The position numbers were made by a program, and so were the translations under genes. This document shows, piece after piece, positions 12,692-26,500 of a stretch of 64,000 nucleotides of DNA. Each line of letters opens with the position of its first letter. The stretch's first letter is position 1. Location of the stretch: positions 10,388,967 to 10,452,966 of the forward strand of contig NC_051091.1 in the NCBI RefSeq assembly GCF_901709675.1, given 5' to 3'. A model generated the notes under the pieces. That model was not told where the DNA came from. It ran no database searches and saw only the letters and a program-made list of their open reading frames with translations. Source of the DNA: Syngnathus acus. Taxonomy: Eukaryota; Chordata; Actinopteri; Syngnathiformes; Syngnathidae.

Positions 12692-14284
12692 TGCAGACAG
12701 GCAGCCTTCAAACTAAAGCATGGTAGTGAAATGACAAAAACTTAGCAAGCGGGTGACTTTACGATTCTTGCGCAAACAGAAGCTCAGCTCCTGCGAACGG
12801 CACTTTCGTATAAGGGGCCATCTTAGTTGTAGTCCTCTTGAGCTCAAATAAGAATGGAATGTGTTGCAGACACTTTTTGTTGGAAGCGTTTCCACTAAGC
12901 GGGAAATCCACAATTTGGGGGAAACACATGCGTGTTGACATATATATTTGTTTGCCTGCAAATGAGATCATAAGAGTACGTAGTTTTCTGTCACTCGAGA
13001 CACCATTTTTCCAAGACTGCGTATAGGTCTACGCTGAACCGTACTGCTTGGCGGGCACTTTACACACGCCAGCGGACGTTGGTGAGCACAGTGTGCTACA
13101 AGGAGCTAGCATGCGGTACCACTGATGACTCAACATCAACGCTCGCCTTTGTTTTTTTTTCTCAGTTCAGTTAGCAAAATGTTTAGCAGAGCCTGTCCGC
13201 TAGCTAAAGATGTTTGCTAGCACACGTTTGTATTAAAAGAAGAAAAAAAAAAAACACACACACACGACATAGTAACGTCAACGATATAACAACATGGAGT
13301 ACAACTGATCCAGCAGTGAGTGTATATTGTCTAACGCGTGTTACGAGAAAAAATAAAAATTTAAAAGAAGGCTAATTAGAAGTAGTTGAAATGCTTACTA
13401 ATAGATACCAGCTATTCAAAACAAAAACACATGCATGGGTAAAAAGCATTGGTTTACCCTTCAAACCTTAGCGAGCTTGAGTGAAGCAGGGCAAGTAACT
13501 TTTTGAGGAGACGTCAACTGTTAGCATTAGCGCGTCTGTTGCCAATGGGGTAAGCCAATGGTGTAAGAGAACCACTGGGCCCTTTCACACTGCTTTTTAC
13601 ATCAGGCAGCTTTGCAGACTTGAAAACAAAAAGTTGAAACCCAATTCCTGTAGTGAAACCCCAGTTTGCAACCCTAAAGTAAGTTGGCCAAGTGATCAGT
13701 TATCGAAATTCTATGACAAAAATCAGAATCGGCATAACATTTTTTTTTTTTTTTTAAATGGTTCCAACTTAAATCCTACCCTCACCTTAACCTGAAACAG
13801 TACACCAGGCTTGAAAGGCTAATCCTGGCCCAGTGCCCAACCCAAAGTGTGTCAAAGGTCACACAGGTCACACCTGTGGCCCAGCTTTTCATCGTCTCCA
13901 TTAATTAATCAAGTCATCTATGACCTCTCAGTCCGGTCAGCGAAGCTTTGACGCGCAGTGTGAAAGAGGCTCAAGGTTTCTTTGGTGGCACGGTCAGGTG
14001 CCTTTTTGTTACTCGCTTTTGTGTCTTTCAGATGCAGAATAGCCAAACTACAGTTAAACAAACAACAAAATAAAAAAAGCTCTACAAAGAAAACTGTTTC
14101 TTTATGTACAAATAACTACAAAAGGCTCACGAGGATGCCACGCTCAAGTTCCTCATCAGTTCCTTATTGCTCACTTGATCCTCAGCGGGGGTGATTTGTG
14201 TTAAGCAAACCAGCAGGCCGGGCGCTCCCTCAAGGAGGCCGCCGTCGGGAACCGCTGCCTCTGCAAAATCCCTGCTCGTCCTCT

Positions 14285-14568
14285 TCAGGAGACCAGAGAA
14301 GGGGAGTGGTTGTGGTTGATCATGCGGCTGTCGGGTGAGGAGTTGGGGCTGCTGGTGGATGACGACGGCGCGCTCTTGTTCTTGATCTGCAGCCAGGTCT
14401 CGCCCAGCGCCTTGGCAAAGTGGTCGTCCACCGAGCCCGTGATGGACACCGAGTTAGTGGCTGTCGCCGTGGCGGCCGCTGCAGCCGCCGCTGCTTCGGG
14501 CTCCTTGTAGTTTTTGCCCAGGCTGCGACGGAAGTGCTCCTCGATGACGGGGTCGCACGCCGTGTTGG
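14285..14568 (-). CDS. vgll4: vgll4 last exon, both TDU motifs
   Basis: The acceptor GCAG lies above 14568 and the phase completes the codon begun in the 15080-15197 exon. The exon encodes ANTACDP, then TDU1 VIEEHFRRSLG, KNYKEPE, an Ala8 plus alternating Thr/Ala linker, NSVSITG and TDU2 VDDHFAKALG. The Ser/Pro/His-rich tail ends SPSLVS-stop. TDU motifs contact TEAD surfaces directly. The human linker is shorter (EPAPNSVS from memory), so the alanine tract lengthens the distance between the two contacts. Confidence 0.95.
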
Positions 14569-17500
14569 CTGCATGGAAGGTGCACACGGAAACTACATGT
14601 AAGCCTTGGAACAAATAAATGGGATTCTATTCACTTCAACCTAATTTTCGCCCTCCAAAAGATGTTTTTTTTTTTTTTTTTAAAAGCACTAAAGCAGATA
14701 AAAATAAGACTGTCGTCATACCCGATGTCACCTTAGGTCTCCAAACCCCAGTTCAACCATTTTTTTACGACACCTATTCCAAAACTAGGCAGCCATTGTG
14801 GGTGAAGTTACTCATCACAAAGCTAAATATAACTGAACATTGAAGGCTTAGGCGTGGCTTTTTGTTTTGGAAAAAGATCCAAGAAGAAATTGAATGATGA
14901 CAATACGCATTTGCATTCCGTTAAAAAAAATATTTTATGGCTTTTTACTGCGGCTAATTTCATTTGCTGCTTGCGAGTTTCAGCGCGTCTCACACCAACG
15001 GCTAACCCTGAGAACACATTGTTTCTATTTGCACTGGAGCAGTCACGCAATGCAAATCTTTGTGCGTGTGAGCACTCACCGTGTCCCCTCCTATAGCTGT
15101 TAGTGAGGCTTGAGCAGCCGTTGTGTGAAAGCGGGCAGTGTGACAGGTTACAGTTGCGGTTGTTAGCAGGGGCGCATGTGATCACCGATGGACGATTCTG
15201 GAAAGAGACGGACATACGTTAGTTTTTTTTCCCCGTCATGATAACAGACACAAACATCTAGGCTTCAAGTCCGGAGCATGAATCATCACCTGCTGGCGTT
15301 CCGTGACGGCGTGCGGCAAGGCGACATGAGTTGCCACGCTGCTTCGTTCCGCCATGCCGCTGCTTTTGGTGAGCGCCAGCGGCTGGTCCATGGCGGCTAA
15401 ACTGGCGAGGTGGTGGTGATGGTGCTGAAGGTGGGCGTGGCCGTACAGGTGGTTGGCGTGGATGCCGAGAGCCCCAGGCACCACTACACGCTCCATGGGA
15501 CTGCGACTCTGGTCCTTGGAGGAGCTACGATAGTCTCCGTGAGGTTTCCTGGGATAAAAACAGACAAAATCCATCATGATCACAATTTGAATTATTTTTT
15601 TTTGGGTGGTGTCTAACTCATTTGGACTGTTGTAAAAGATGCTCGTGTTTTCTGCGGTTGAAGCAGTTCCATCTGAACGGGGATTATTTTGTCATCATTT
15701 TTACGTGACACTTTTCCCAAAACGCAGAGGTTGCCGCAAATGTACGCCCAGTTTGATGTGCAATCGAGTGGTCATGCTTCATATTGCACGCGCTTGCTCG
15801 CACTTGAGCAGGTAGCAATTATGTTGTTGAGCCAGTCAAATGCAGTCTGCTTCAGTCTGTGTGTTGGTGTGTGTGTTTGTTCGGTTGTGTATTACACCCT
15901 TCCTGCAGCTCCACTTCCCTCCTACAATTTGAGGCCCGGCAAAGGGATCAGGAGTCATTGTACTCGCTTTTACCCATCTCTTTTTCTCCCCCGCCACACT
16001 CGCATGAATACAGCCGAATACAAAATAGAACATGGAGGGAAAAAAATAAAATGCTTCATCATTTGGAAGACGCAGGCATTTCCACAGTCATTATGTCATA
16101 GGCACAATGGTGAAAATGCATTCAAAAAAAAAAAAGGTTTAGATGTAAGCATGTGACCAAGCAACCTGATTGCTGGCTCAAGCATCTGGACTCTACAACA
16201 GCATCTAAACCACAAATAAATTGACCCCCCACAATACAGACTGGGGACAGAGGAATAGCTAAGGAGATGTGGGGGAGGTTGGAAAGACGGCTCTGGGTGA
16301 ATGGTCCAGTCCTGAACAACAAGAAAGACTTGTTTCCTTCGTTTGTGCCCAAAGCTTACATGAGCAAAGAGGCTCTTTCCACCCCCCCCCTTTGCTTTGT
16401 CTCCCTTGTTCTTTCACCGTCTGCTGCAAACTTCCTGAGAGATTTGGCAGCGTTCCTATAAAGCGCCGACCCACACACTCACAAAAGCGTGACATCGGGT
16501 TGCCATTTTCTTGCTCTGAAGATCCATCATAAAAAGCTTAGAAGTTGCATGTGAATGCTATCATTCACCTTCAATCTGGATATTGTGTGGACATTTGGAT
16601 CATGGTCGTGATTTGAGTGAAGCAAGTGTTGAGCAGGAGGAGATGTTTTTGGTTTTTTACACTGGTGGTCGGCAAACTAGGGAGGCCGCCCACCCAGTCC
16701 CCACCGCCCCCACCACCTGAGTGTTGGGTTTCTTCCCAACTTCAGCCACTGCCAAAACACAGACGCAGTCATACCGCCAAGCCAGAGGGGCCGGCCGGGT
16801 TGCAGCAGCCAGAGAACGGAACCAATCAATGGCGGAGCAGTCAAATCCTCCACCGGCCCCGAGCCTACGCTTTGGCCCAACACACACCGGACTTGATTGT
16901 GTGCCATCGGGCAAGCGAAAACCCACCTGCTTGCTACTCCTGCCAGCTGGTGGGACTACACAATCAAACTTGCCTGACGAAGCCTTCTTTTGTTGTCATA
17001 TTTTTATTGAGCATGTGCGGTGAATCGCACACATTTTCGATTTTAATTCGGGTGGACTTGTGAAAATGAGAACCATGTGACTGGCATTCAAGCGCATCAC
17101 GTGACGCGAGCAGACGTCGTCTTGAATGTATTTTACGAGGCCCGGGCTTATGTGTAGCCGGGTATTAGCGGTGGCGGCTGTGGCCTGCGCTCACAGAAGG
17201 ATCCCTCCGTTCTAAATCCAGATTCCAACCCTCCACCAAAAGTGCATGAATGATACGCTTCCATATGACTACTGTAGCCCATCTGTCATTAAGTGCAGGC
17301 TTTTAAGTGAGGCCTGTCTTCACGACGTCAACGCGGGAACTGTGATCGTGCTGTGACTGACTTGTGTCTTAAGCAAGGCCAAGATATTAAAGTATGACGC
17401 AACAAATGACAAGAAATAAACCCAGGGATTATTCGTGTTGGTAATTATTTCATTTGGCTAATCTGTGTGGCCGTATTTTAAGACCAGCAGCACTCTAATG

Positions 17501-20500
17501 ATTTCTAACCTGACCGAATTATTTTTAAGAATCAATTATTGGCTTACTATCTCGACCTTGATGTAAATTGCTGCATATTCTCGTCCAACTGGATCAGATT
17601 CTGAGTTTGTGGTACAGTTGCTAGAGGAACGCTAAAACGTATTCAATCATACACAGGGATTTGTTCTCCTTGAAAATTAATCCTTCATTTTACCAAGACT
17701 TTTGGACAATTCTATGCTTGGTTGTGCACAAAGCGAGGTCCATAAAAGGCATGCTTGGATGACTTTGGTGTGGAAAAACTTGATCCCAACGCCATCAAGC
17801 GTGGTTGGGACTATCAAGACCAGAGATTACAGGACTGACTGTCTTGTCGGACGCCAGGCAGAAACATTACGGACCTTATTGTCTCCAAATTTCAGTTCCG
17901 GTCAGGTGTTGTGCTACTTGAAGCCATATAATAGATTTAATAGAATTTAGGTGATTTTTCTCCTGTATTTTTGGTTCACTTGTTTGAGTTTGAAACTAAA
18001 ACTTGCAGGGGGCGGAGGGAAAACAAACAGTTCTCCAGGAAAACCCTCCCTATAAATCTTGAAACTGGGCAGATGTTGATATCCTCAGAGAGATCCATGG
18101 AGACAGGCAAAGAGGGAATGACACACACAGGAAACATCTGGGAAGAATCAGCGCGTAGAGAAAAAGACAAAAAAGAAAAGAAAAAAAAAAAGCTGAAGGA
18201 GGGGGCGGATGAAGGCGCAACCGCAGGTTACAACCAGGCCTGAGCGAGCTCTGTGCGAAGCCACAGAATGGAAATATACAAATATATATAGAAAGTGAGC
18301 CACACTGCAGGATCTAGAATACATATATTTTTTTTACACCCAAATACAGTTTACTTTTCAGGCTTTAGGCGGATGTTAAAAAAAAAAAAAAAAAAAAAAA
18401 AGATTTATAATGACAGTATTATTTTAGTTTCCCTTGCACTCTGGCAACAACAAGTTTATATGTAGAATACAGGTGAGAAAAAACTAAATATTGAATTAGT
18501 CCAGCCAGCCTTTAATATTATTTCTGACACCACTCAAGCTGCAGCTGCACATTTTCAGGATAGGACTCAAACATGTGCTTGCCAGCCAAGTTACTCCAGG
18601 TTGGGAGCGAGAGTGGAGTGCAGAAAATCCTTTGTAAAGCCTGGACGGATCGGATACGGGAACCCCAACAAGCACTCAAAAAAAAAAAAAAGAAAAAAAA
18701 AAGATGTGGTTGCATGAATGCACACTGAATACAAAAAAAGGAACCCACATGTTTTTTGACTAGCTTTGATCAGATGTTCTCACACATATACCGTAATTTT
18801 CGGACTATAAGTCGCGGTTTTTTTCATAGTTTGGGTGGGGGGGGCGACTTATACTCAGGAGCGACTTATATACATATATATGTTTTTTTTTCACTTTTTT
18901 GGGCATTTTATGGCTGGTGCGACTTATACTCCGGTGCGACTTATAGTCCGAAAATTACGGTACTTGCTTCCGCTCTTTCATTTTCAGCTTCCTCCTCATT
19001 TGGCCCCTGGAGAAAGCTCTGAAGAGTACAAGTGAAGAAGAAGTTCCAAGTAAAGTGCGACTACAAAGAAACCTAATTTCAGGCGTGTGAAGCTCCGGTC
19101 AGCGCATGACCAACAACTAGAAACATTTCCTGCAACATATGACAAGGAGAAACATTTGGGGGTGTCTGACTCTTATTTGAAAGCAGATGAGAAGGAGTAG
19201 AAAAAGGGACTTTTACAGTGCACCGAAAGGTTTACAAGTGCTGAGTGGAAGCTAGGAGGGCAGGCAGCAGCAAGCTTCCAGCCCGCAGGCTCCAGTGAAT
19301 AGGATAAGGCTTCTTTGTTCCAGACTCCACCTACCTACCTCAGCCACTACACGCGGATACTTAGAAATCAGTATTTAAAAATAATAATTAAAAAAAAAAA
19401 GAAAAAAAAAAGGGGGGCACAAGAGATTTGCTTCAGTTACGCCCGCCTGGTGCCAAGCCAAAGAATTGACATGGTTAAAAAGTCAATGTTGGCAAAAGTG
19501 AACAACACACAACAACGTAGCCTTTCTCTGGCTTCCGAGTACTGCATGTGCGTCGAACAGCAGCTGGAGTTTGTTGAGACACTTTTGCTTTGTTCTCCCA
19601 CCAAAGTCTGACAGCCCCGTGACACTGACGGCCTTGTTGCGATTGGACGACAAAAGGAGAGGCGACCTTCTGAGGCGCCGCCCCTGAGCGGAGGTGTCAG
19701 GTGTCCGTCTGCACCGATGGGGCAACTAATACCGTCTGTAGGTGCGGTAGACCACTTTTTAAAAGGTAGAGACAACAAATAAGATGCTTGTTAGTACTTC
19801 AGTATTATTTACTGATTTTATATGATGATGAAGTAAAGACTTGTCCAGAACATGGTTGCAGATTTTCTGTTGCAGTGCGTTGTAGATGTCCGGTGCTAAA
19901 TCTCTGTGTGCAGCAAAGCGTCACAATATTTTTTTTTTTTTTCACGTGTGTGCGTGATGACACACTTCAGTCATGTTCGGCCACGCCACCGAGTGCATAG
20001 GGGGCTTCAAAAACTGTTTCTGACAACTTGAAAGCTGATAGGACAACAGGCCTTGTTGTATTTGTTAAGTCAACCGTACGCTCCTGACAGTTTAAAAAAA
20101 AAAAAAAGTAGACACGACTGCTTAGTTATGGCTGTAAAAAGTAGAATGTAAATTCCAGACACAACGATGAGCGGGAAAACACGATGACTGTGCACAAATG
20201 TCAAGTTGGACAAGCTAATCCTTTGTTATGTGAGCGCAGTCACAAGACCAGAGAAGAAAAGGCCTTTTTTCCCATGCCCCCCTACGTGTAGCACAGTGGC
20301 TCGACCCGATGTGTAACTCAATCTGCATGCAATTATTTATGTCTTATGTGAAACAAATCTCCCTACAGTAATATGGAGGGAGGATTGTGAGCAGCTTTTC
20401 CACATTTCCACATCCGTAGGGTTTTCCGAGCAGAAACAGACCGGCGGCATCTGACAAGGACGGCCATTTGCGGCGCAGATCCCCTCCGCAAGCTGTTTGT

Positions 20501-23500
20501 TTACTAAGCAGCAAGCATGAAACGCAGCAGAGTTTGGGCCATCCGCATCGCCGCAATAAATAACGATGGCGGCGGTCCCATGACTGACTCCAGAGTGCTG
20601 GATCCTCTGCCCCCCTCGAGACGGAATGTGGGCAAAGTGGGCCATGTAAGTGGTGGGGACTTTTTAGGATTTCATAGTTCGAAGTAAAAGCAAGTTGACA
20701 TGGCACGAGTGGGTAATAAATTATGACAAATTGTTTTTGTTTTTTTAAGATTACATAGATCAGCCTCTTAAAATACACGAGTAGAGTTGATCTGGCAGAT
20801 CCACTGTACTCACAACTGTGCGGCGAACAGACGGCTCATCTTGGCCACGTGCTCGTTGTCGTCCATGTCGCTGTCCCCCTGCTCCCCGCTCAGCTTCCTC
20901 TTGGTGGGGCTGATGGGTGGCGGGCCCGTCCTGTGGCTGGAGATGGATGACGAAGAGGAGGATGAGGAGGAGGAGGAAGAGGAGGAAGACGAGGACAGGG
21001 AGAGGGACTGCAGTCGGGGGTCTCCTCGCAAGGCTGCTTCTCCTAAGAAGAGGAAGACAGAAAAAGAAGCTTAAAGGAAAGTTTCAAGTCCCAAACAACT
21101 TTGTGCCATTTAGAGTTCGCTGAGTGTTTAGGCAACAGTTGTGTTGACTCGGTTTGCGCTTCCAGAATTAGCGGTGGACTGTTTCGGAAACCTGCGGACG
21201 GGTTCTGCTTGCGGCTGTTTGTGTGCATTTCTCTGACTGACCGAGTCCACCGCCCCACAGTCTCGTCCCCGGTCCACAAGGCCTCCTGAGTAGCCAGTGA
21301 GTGGGAGCAAAGAAAGACGAGAATGAGGGAAAAGTACCACTGGCTTCGTCTCAGCTCGGGGACTTTCCACTGCTTTGGATTCATGCATCTGCCTGAATTT
21401 TCCCAAACAAAACATACGAGTCGAAGAAAAAGACAGCTTCAGCTCAAAACTCTCCATAACTACTCCCAAAACGGAGACAAACAAAAAGTTTGTTGCTAAC
21501 ACCAAACTCCCAAAGCGTTACAATATCAAACTGCAGCCTCTGTCACGCGGAGCTCGTCCGTGCATTGAAGGTGGAAAACTGCTACGTCCTCTTTGTACAC
21601 TCATTCCACGTCACTGCGATTGATATAAGACAGGGACATAGAAAAGTTTGGAAAATGCAGGCTTTTTATAGCTCTCTATGTCAGAAATGCATAATAGCTC
21701 CAGTGACTTGTGACATTTTGTGGTCAATGCTCTTTTTATACTGACATAAATACTGTGGAAACTTGTTTGAAATGTTCTTTTTCAGTGAAAAGTCATAAAT
21801 CATCAGGCAAAGAGCATAAGTCATTTTTTCATGTACTTACTGTCAAAATATCAATAACAAATAGAAATGTTCTCTCTCTCAAAAAAAAAAGAACTTTTTT
21901 TACATCTCTCTGTTCTCCAGATCAGGGGAAGATAAAAATGTTGTATTGAGACAACTGGACTCTTGTTGTTTAATTAAGTGAGCTCAAAATGGCTGCTCAC
22001 TTTTGCTAAATTAATCAACTTGAATCATTGGAAGGAAAATACATGTGCGTCAAGTTTCCATTATGACGCTCAAAACAACTGGTTGCCTTTGATCGACGTC
22101 AACTTTAGCCAACTAAAAATAAGAAATGATTCTTCTAAGCAGTAAGCATGCCGCAAAAAAATGGAAAGTGGGCCCACGAGCCTGGCCTCCCAAACTCCCA
22201 GTGGCATGCTCCTGCTCGGCCCACTGTGCGCCATGGCAACAGGGATGACATCATTATATTTGACCAGGCAATAAAAAGGAAGAAGAGACTTGCGACAGCA
22301 CACCGTCCAATCAGGATGCAGGATATTGGCAAGGGATGGGCACAATGTTTGGATAGGCTCGTGTTTCTGATCCAAATTAATTAAAGACACTAGAGTGGAA
22401 CCTCAAAAGTAGAACACAATCTGTTCAATGATTTTGTTGACTCTTTGAGTCTATCATCACACTTTATATGATATAGAATGAACTAACTGTGCTACTGTAT
22501 GGACTTGCACATTTGAACTTTCTTTTGAATGTTTTGTAATGGGCATAAGTAACAATTAAACATCTTTATGGCTGTTAGAGATGCACAGATGACAATAGAC
22601 GCAAATTTGTAAATGTGACCATATGTGTGACACGACTGACTTTGGTGCACATGTCGTCTTTCTACTTCTAATTAAGAACATCAAAAAGATGGTGAGATGA
22701 TGAGAAAGGCTTGTGAGTGGAAGTCAAACTCCTCTCTCATTCGATTGGGCTCGCGTGATCAAAGTCTATTTCTCTTGACGGAACTTCAAACATCTTAAAA
22801 TCTGGATGAGATTAGATTACCAACGGAGGTGAACTCGCTCTCTTTTTTCCTTCTCTCCCCCCTCAAGACACTCCAAGATGAGTCCAAGCTTGCCTTGTTA
22901 TCTCCCTGCTTGTGAGCTTAAGTCCTAGGGCGATGCTTTTATCTCACTCATCACTCCAAAGGAAATCTAACACGAATCAATAATAAAGACTTGACGGATG
23001 TTCTTTGGAAAGTCCAACATTGGTTGGAATGGATCCCGGCCGGGAAAGGAGTGAGAGCAACAAAGTGAGGAAAATCCACTAGAAGTGTTATAAAAAGCAA
23101 TAAAACCAAAATAAAACGGGAGCTACTTCATCATTGTCATACAGCACATTTTAAGTTATTGTTCTCTTTCGCAACTCCTTTTTTCTCAACTATTGTGCTA
23201 AAACATGTCCCATTCTTCATTCATTGTACATGGTTGCAGGATGCCTGTGCTTTGCTTATTGTTTTCGGCGTACATAATAGCGTTGCGGATACACATGCGC
23301 GAGCTGGGGTCACTTGATAATTGCTAGGTCGGCATTATAAATGAGAATGTGTTGCGTGGGTATGTAAAGGTTAAATAAATAATGCAGTGCGACCTTGACT
23401 CTACTTCACTTTTTAAAAATTGACTCCTTGGTCTGATCTTCCGAGTCGGTTCTCTCTGAGTAAGTGTCTCCAAAAAAAAAAAGTTTATCCTTTGATGCTT

Positions 23501-26500
23501 GCTAAACCGAGGGCAAGTGGAGGTTTCACATCCTCTGCTCAAGTCTCATAAGAGCGTGTCAAACCACGCACATTTCAATCATGCACAATATTTTTGTTTA
23601 TTTTTCCAAATATACTGTCCAGTCAAAAGGACAATCTACATATGAGCAAGATATTATTAAAGCTTATGGCAACGCTACAGCAGAAGGACAACATCACAAC
23701 TTCCCTCCACAAAGTAGTGAGCATGTCTAGGCACGCATGGCTTTTCTTTCACTCTTTCTTTGGATCTTTTTGTATTTCTTATCACGAGGTGCATGTTCTG
23801 CTAAGTCAGCTAAAAGCAACCAAAGCAAAATGAATCGACTAATTTGACACCAAAACACCCAGAGGATAGGTACATATTAGAAAAAAATAAATAAAATACC
23901 AAAGAGTCTCCTCCTCTCTTCAGTGGTGTAATTGGATAGATGGCGTGAAACCCGAGAGGCGAGACATCACAGTGAAACCTTCTGTTTGGATTCAATCCCG
24001 GGACAGTGGCACTTTCATCCTTTTTACTCATCGCGGGGCAGAAGAATAAACTACGACAAGATTGAAAGCTACTGCTATTTCATAGAACAGCGCAACTGTT
24101 TTGTGATGCTGGTTGACTTCTGAGTTGTTTTTTCTTCTTAATGGCCATACAAGTATAAAGAGAAGGTAACCACTGAGTCATGGAGCTCAATTTAAAACTA
24201 ATCTTTATTTGATGGGCATGACAAAAGAGAAGCTAGTCATTACGCTAGTTGTGTTTTGTGTGCTTGGTAAAAATGACAAATTGATCTAGTACTGAGCAGC
24301 CAGACATTTTCCTGTTCTTGGAAATGCACCAAAACACAACCTGAAAAGCTGCCTGACATATAAATAGGTAGACTGCCACCAGCCAAGTAGAGATGAAGTC
24401 ATAAATAATGGTTTATTTATGATGTTAAACTGATAACTGAACTGTGTGTTTGTAGTACAGTGTCAGTCTGAGAAAAATGGCTAAAGATTAAAGGATTTTT
24501 GGGGGATCTGCACAAAAGGTAAATCTAGTAACTTCTGGAAGGCTGCGATAAACTTGAATTCTTTGTCTAATAAGATCTACAATCATCAACTAGTCAAATA
24601 AACAAAGCCAAACAGCTTGTCAAAGCTACATTTCGATTTATACACATACAGATTATTGTAATAACTGATAATTGCAATGTTTTATACACAATGAAACAGT
24701 TCATTCACAATATATTTTGTGTTGGTCTGTGTGTCAATCAACTATTATTTAAAGTAGTGGGAGGCAATCTTGTTTCACTTAATTAGTCCAAGAATTATTT
24801 AACACAAATAATGGATGTTTTTCCATCTGTGTCTAAGCAGGAGCGCGGAGACTTTCGCCAATTTGCAAAAATGACACGAGCAGCTAACGTTAGCTGCGTA
24901 GCCGATGGTGATGGATGGCGCTATGCACGATGAAACTTGCGCGAATTTCACAACGTTAGGATAGTTCGATGGGAATGCCAAAACCGCAGTTAATAAACAA
25001 ATATCTTTTGATACTACTGCGAAAAGCAGTCATCGACTACATTGAACTTGTTGCAAATGCAAAATCATCGACAACAGCGTGAGTGTAAAACAACTGAAAA
25101 GACCACTTTGCAAGTTGTAAAAACAAGCAGAAAACCATCGACAAAATCCCCCACCCGCCTTCCAAGTTTACCTTCGTAGCAGAGTATGCCAATGTTGTTG
25201 TTCATCTTGTCCAGGTACTGGAAATTCAACAGATCCATTTTCGTCAGTAGCATTTATCGCCCTTTTTTCTCACCCTTACCGACAACAAAAATAAGTCAAG
25301 TTGCTGGTTCTTTCTTTTTTTCTTTTTTTCAGGCGACAGACACCTAAGTTAAAAGGCCCAGCCTCCCACTTTAGTCTCCGTAGAAAACAAAAATCACCGT
25401 GATAGACGACTACTTGGAGGTGAGTTTGGAGAAAGACTTAGCAAACGTATGCAATAATAAGAGCAAAGTAGCGTCAGTTCTGCTCACAGCCAGCTGTAAG
25501 TAGACTGCACTGACACGCAGGCTATGTCGAGTATGACTCCAATGCTGGCCAGCTCTCGCACACTAAAGTGGATGGAGCCTCGGTCTATGACGTCACGCCA
25601 GTGCGGAAGCGCACGACAAGCTGCGTTCTCTCTTTGGACAACAGGTGGCGCTGAACACCAAAACAACTACTGTCGAGGTATAGTATATGAAGGGGAAATT
25701 ATATTTTTGACATGTATAAAAAAAAGTATTTTCTTGGGCTGCGGAGGAAGTCTGCGCACTGGGAGTGCATGAGAACCTCACACAGGAAGGCCAGAATTGT
25801 AAGGCAGACGTGTTAACTACCAGGTCCCCTGCATTTTTAATAACCACCCATCCATTTTCTATGCAACTTGCCCCCAGGGCCATATTCAAATCCTGAAACT
25901 CAGAACTGTGAGTCCAGTGGTTAATGTGACGGTTACAGGGTCTATGGGTTTCCTGTTCTACCATTCAGAGGCACTGGGCATGCTTGGTAAATCCCTGGAG
26001 GGCCTCACATCTCAGGGATGTTTTATGCACCAGATCAGCCTCTCCAAACATATCCCAACTCGGGGGGGCTGGAGGGTGAGAGTGAGCTCCTCAAACCACA
26101 GGAGTAAATGTTGGAAGAGGAGTGGGGAAAAGTACAGGAGCAATAATCACATCAAATAATGAGAAAGTAAGTGGGACACATATGGCAAATAGAACAATAA
26201 AAAAATCTGCGCTTATGATCGAAAAGACTTAAGAAAGATACAATAGTTGATAGCACACAACCATATGACATAATATACGTTTTATTATTGTAACAACCCT
26301 TCAATAATTTATGAAGTTACTATTAGATGTTAAATGTGCAATATGGCAAGGCCTTAGGAAGTTGAATGCGGATAAACAAAGCAAAACAGCCTTTAGTTTA
26401 AACATGTATGTCTGCTGCCCTCTAGGGCCCAGAAGAAAAAGTGCTAATTTATTAGGGCAAATGAAGCAAAAGCCACGAGTTCATTAAAAAAAAAAAAAAA

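Larger units (their letters stand above)
12015..14284 (-). other. vgll4: vgll4 3' untranslated region
   Basis: This is 2.27 kb of non-coding sequence following the vgll4 stop on the minus strand, up to the inferred polyadenylation site. It contains a TG tract (12671-12691), A/T homopolymers and several GCTAGC motifs around 13105-13230. No gene on either strand is convincing. The length fits the long 3' UTR known for VGLL4, but the boundary is inferred. Confidence 0.55.

Noticed and set aside
16617-17063. 148-codon plus-strand frame with opposite-strand frames.
   Set aside because: Frames overlap on both strands in GC-rich intronic sequence, and no VGLL4 exon or other family matches.
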